Below, piece after piece: positions 61,630 through 64,000 of a DNA stretch of 64,000 nt (position 1 is its first letter; each line of letters starts with the position of its first letter). A program made the translations under genes and the position numbers. The notes below the pieces were generated by a model. The model saw only the letters and a program-made list of their open reading frames with translations, did no database searches and was not told the DNA's origin. The DNA is taken from positions 1-64,000 of the forward strand of contig NZ_JAMFTQ010000011.1 in the NCBI RefSeq assembly GCF_024160105.1. The letters are read 5' to 3'. The stretch comes from Corynebacterium stercoris (GTDB taxonomy: Bacteria > Actinomycetota > Actinomycetes > Mycobacteriales > Mycobacteriaceae).

Positions 61630-63132
61630 ATGTTCAAGAACCGTGTTCGCACCGCAGCTCTTGCTGGTGCTATCGCAGTTGCTACCGGCGTGTCCGGCCT
61701 GACCGTTCCGGCTTACGCTCAGAACCCGGAGACCGGCACCACCGGTTCCAACCCGCAGACTGACAACACCACCAACGTTGTTGACGCTTCCAAGGGTAAC
61801 GGTGGCACCGAGGCTACCAACATCGCTCCGATCGACGGCGCGACTGCCGTTGACCAGCTCGCTAAGAAGGTTAAGGCCGACAACAAGGCTATCAAGGACT
61901 TCCAGAAGGACGGCGGCGTTGTCGACTACGAGCCGTTCGCGGATCGCCCGATCGAGCAGCAGCTGATCGACGATGCTAAGGCAAACGAGGCGAAGGCTAC
62001 GGAGCTGCTTCTGCAGGCAACCGCAACGCTGAACGACATCGACAAGACGATCAAGGCTGTCGATGCGGAGACCAAGGCTGCAAACGCTGCGTGGCAGAAG
62101 TACGCTGATGCAGTGACCATCACCAAGTCCGAGAAGCAGGAGCTCATTGACTTCCTGGATAAGGGCAACAACCGCGACCTCGTTCCGGACGATATTGAAA
62201 AGGCTATCGACGAGCTTTGGGCTCTCGAGAAGAAGCCGGATGACCTGGGCTACCTGGACCAGGTTCAGACGATCGCTCGCAAGACCGACAAGGGTTCGGT
62301 TAACTACCTGGTAGACCAGCTGGACGGCAGCGTGCGCGACTACAACAGCAAGGATGATAAGGAGCTCGCTAACGAGGTTAACGCTGTTCTGACCATCTCC
62401 GACATGGTCAACGGTTACCTCACGGGCTTCGACAACCGCAACGCGCTCTACAAGGATGCAGTTGCTAAGTCCAAGATCGCTACCAGCCGCAACGTTGTTG
62501 AGCTCAACTCTCTCGCTAAGCAGGCTCGCGCTCACGTTCGCGCCCTCCGCGTGATCCAGGCTTACTACGGCATGGCAGCTCGCTGGCTTGATCTTTACGA
62601 GAACGATGTTCTTACCACCGATGAGATCCAGACCCTGCGCGCGGACTACTACAACGTTGTGTTTGTGGACGCTAACGGTTGGTCCCTTTACAAGCGTGCC
62701 AACGCAGCTGCAAGCAACATTGCAAAGGACAACGTAAACTGGGACAACTACTCCAACCTGAACTGGGAGAACGCTGCTCAGAAGGTTCGCCTGCTGGACA
62801 AGCGTTACAAGGGTGAGGCCGCAGCCAAGGATGCTGCCGATGCTGCCAGGGCTGCTGAGGCAAAGGACCTCAACACCCAGCTCGCTAAGGTTGCTGACGA
62901 GCTCGCTAAGCTCAACGCAGCTAAGTCCGGCGGCCAGAACAACCCGGGCAACAACAACGGTGGCACCACCAACCCGACCACCGACACCAAGTCCTCCATC
63001 AAGTTCAAGAACGACGACGACTCCCTGGCTCCGGCCGGCATCGCCGCCATCGTTCTCGGCGTCGTTGCAGCCCTCGGCGGCATCCTCGCCTTCGCTTTCC
63101 CGCACGTTCAGAACTTCCTTCCGAAGTTCTAA
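61630..63132 (+). CDS. Secreted coiled-coil protein with C-terminal membrane helix (FLP-tail family)
   Basis: A 500-residue exported protein and the largest of four family members in the window. A signal peptide (about 1-30, VPAYAQ) is followed by helical, Ala/Asp/Lys-rich domains (about 60-425), a Gly/Asn/Thr linker (NNPGNNNGGTTNPTT) and the tail AGIAAIVLGVVAALGGILAF with AFPHVQNFLPKF. Codon choice differs sharply from neighbours: GCT, GTT and AAG are frequent, as in the most highly expressed corynebacterial genes, so it may be abundant at the surface. AGGAG precedes ATG. A large hairpin follows. No known domain; the middle region is not a simple heptad coil throughout. Confidence 0.78.
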   Translation: MFKNRVRTAALAGAIAVATGVSGLTVPAYAQNPETGTTGSNPQTDNTTNVVDASKGNGGTEATNIAPIDGATAVDQLAKKVKADNKAIKDFQKDGGVVDYEPFADRPIEQQLIDDAKANEAKATELLLQATATLNDIDKTIKAVDAETKAANAAWQKYADAVTITKSEKQELIDFLDKGNNRDLVPDDIEKAIDELWALEKKPDDLGYLDQVQTIARKTDKGSVNYLVDQLDGSVRDYNSKDDKELANEVNAVLTISDMVNGYLTGFDNRNALYKDAVAKSKIATSRNVVELNSLAKQARAHVRALRVIQAYYGMAARWLDLYENDVLTTDEIQTLRADYYNVVFVDANGWSLYKRANAAASNIAKDNVNWDNYSNLNWENAAQKVRLLDKRYKGEAAAKDAADAARAAEAKDLNTQLAKVADELAKLNAAKSGGQNNPGNNNGGTTNPTTDTKSSIKFKNDDDSLAPAGIAAIVLGVVAALGGILAFAFPHVQNFLPKF

Positions 63133-63154
63133 GAATGCGGCGCTAAGCGCCTAA

Positions 63155-63196
63155 CGACAGACGCCACCCAGCCCACAGGGCTGGGTGGCTCCTGTC
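63155..63196 (+). terminator. Large hairpin after the coiled-coil gene
   Basis: GCCACCCAGCCC (63163-63174) pairs perfectly with GGGCTGGGTGGC (63178-63189). An outer stem, CGACAG/CTGTCG (63155-63160 and 63191-63196), extends it. There is no T-run, but stability and position (23 bases after the stop) favour a terminator or 3'-end stabiliser, as is common in actinobacteria. Confidence 0.7.
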
Positions 63197-64000
63197 GTTC
63201 AGTACCGCTAAGGTGGGGAAGCTCGGTCGAGTCCGCAGGTGAACAGCTCTACTTCAACGGCTACCGCCTGCCCCAAACGTCGGGAGTAGAACCGAGCGAA
63301 CCTTCAACCGCCTGGTCTCTGAGTGGAGCTTCTTGTAAGGGGTGGAGATTCTTGTAAGAGTTCGAACGTTGGAAAGCAAGCGTCCCAACGTGATATCGGC
63401 TGAGCGGATCGGGGGTACGTGAGCTATGAAAGCCGTCCAGAGTACGTACGAGATGCTGATCCGTTTCTACCAGCTGCGGATGGGGGGCAAGGCTACTCGG
63501 AAAGGTAACTGAGTTACGCATAGCTTTGGCGCGCTGATTGTGGGAATGTGCTCCACCCGCGGGATCGGGAAGCGTTCGGGGACGCGCCGGAAGGCGAGAT
63601 CTGAGACCTGCTCTGTCCCTAGTAAATGGCTTGCGCGTCACTGCATTTCAAAGGAGATCGTGGCAGAGCGCTATTGGTCACGGTGCTGAGGAATCCCTGC
63701 CTGCGCTTGGGGAGATTGGAGAGCCGGAATTCGGTTGCGAATGGGGCCGGTGGAAAGCGCGGTCTGCGATCGTGCAGTCGCTTCAGGATGAGGGCAGCGA
63801 CTGGCGGAACTGGTGTGATCGTCACAAGCTGTGCCAGCGGCCCGGGTTGGACGCCGATGCGCTGAGGGATCGGGAACTGTAGCTCGGGATGGAGTTGGTT
63901 CCGTACCAGTCACCGCCGTTCGGGTCTGAATCTGGGAAAGGCACGAGGACGGGCGGATCAACATTCTCGAGCTTGTGTCCGGTCAGCGGAGTCTCGCGCT
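63197..64000. other. Region without a convincing gene; one degenerate reading frame
   Basis: About 800 bases with no intact gene that I can defend. At 63322-63359 is a short tandem duplication (GTGGAGCTTCTTGTAAG / GTGGAGATTCTTGTAAG). AAGGAGATC before GTG 63660 looks like a real ribosome-binding site, but that frame stops after nine codons. The neighbouring frame (to 63882) encodes a plausible soluble segment, LPALGEIGEPEFG through WRNWCDRHKLCQRPGL, suggesting a frameshifted gene of about 70-75 codons. A longer gene may begin near the right edge. Confidence 0.4.

Noticed and set aside
63199-63360. A short frame reading GEQLYFNGYRLPQTSGVEP
   Set aside because: It looks protein-like but has no start codon context and ends quickly in a short tandem repeat; too little to call a gene fragment.

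Overview
The window looks like a chromosomal piece of a GC-rich Corynebacterium. The strongest evidence is gene order. A pair of tiny porin genes (51 and 45 codons) lies between groL2 and ppk2, as porH-porA does in C. glutamicum. There is a fused MrpA/B antiporter operon. A GNAT-xth-def-DUF3263-LytR_C (VirR type)-GCS2 block matches the mycobacterial order. A dacB-tilS-hpt-ftsH-folE-folP-folB-folK-DUF3180 run is typical of the Mycobacteriales. Many genes begin at ATG or GTG exactly 6 or 7 bases after a TANNNT -10 box, the leaderless arrangement common in this order. No rRNA, convincing tRNA or CRISPR array was seen.

Layout. 1-0.2 kb: the 3' end of an IS30-type transposase. 0.2-5.2 kb (minus): cardiolipin synthase, exonuclease III, acetyltransferase, a sortase-tail surface protein and peptide deformylase. 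5.2-7.8 kb (plus): DUF3263, a VirR-like LytR_C protein and a GCS2-family ligase. 7.8-14.5 kb (minus): mrpACDEFG with an attenuator-like leader. 14.7-16.9 kb (minus): a LeuA-regulatory-domain protein and an M20 dipeptidase. 17-20.6 kb (plus): groL2 with two CIRCE operators, porH, porA and ppk2. 20.6-21.8 kb: small unknown genes, one apparently frameshifted. 21.9-24.8 kb (minus): a polar amino-acid ABC importer. 25-25.8 kb: a TacA/TacT toxin-antitoxin pair. 25.8-29.8 kb (minus): a Pls/PosA-type NRPS-like membrane enzyme. 29.9-33.2 kb: palindromic repeats, then three secreted coiled-coil proteins. 33.3-36.5 kb: a MarR regulator, a rhodanese, a sortase and a secreted protein. 36.6-43.1 kb: a TRIC channel, a repeat-rich gap, ppa, an AAA ATPase with phased upstream repeats, dacB, tilS and an AbiEi/DUF559-like gene. 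43.7-52.2 kb: hpt, ftsH, the folate operon and a PanC-like protein. 52.4-57 kb: a pseudokinase-like receptor, lysS, a lipoprotein and a paralogous membrane sensor. 57-61.2 kb: a PTS EIIBCA behind a RAT/terminator, then ptsI. 61.6-63.1 kb: a fourth coiled-coil envelope protein. 63.2-64 kb: no convincing gene.

Themes. Much of the window concerns the cell envelope: porins, sortase and sortase-tail proteins, coiled-coil proteins with a C-terminal membrane helix and an FLP-containing tail, a VirR-like protein, PBP4, cardiolipin synthase and the Pls-like enzyme. The observations most worth following up are a heavily over-represented 11-mer (GCTTGCCGACG) in coding and non-coding DNA on both strands, the coiled-coil 'FLP-tail' family, the pseudokinase with a four-cysteine sensor domain that has a second copy beside lysS, the mutually exclusive hairpins ahead of mrpA, overlapping divergent leaderless promoters, and the RNA hairpins ahead of porH and the PTS gene.
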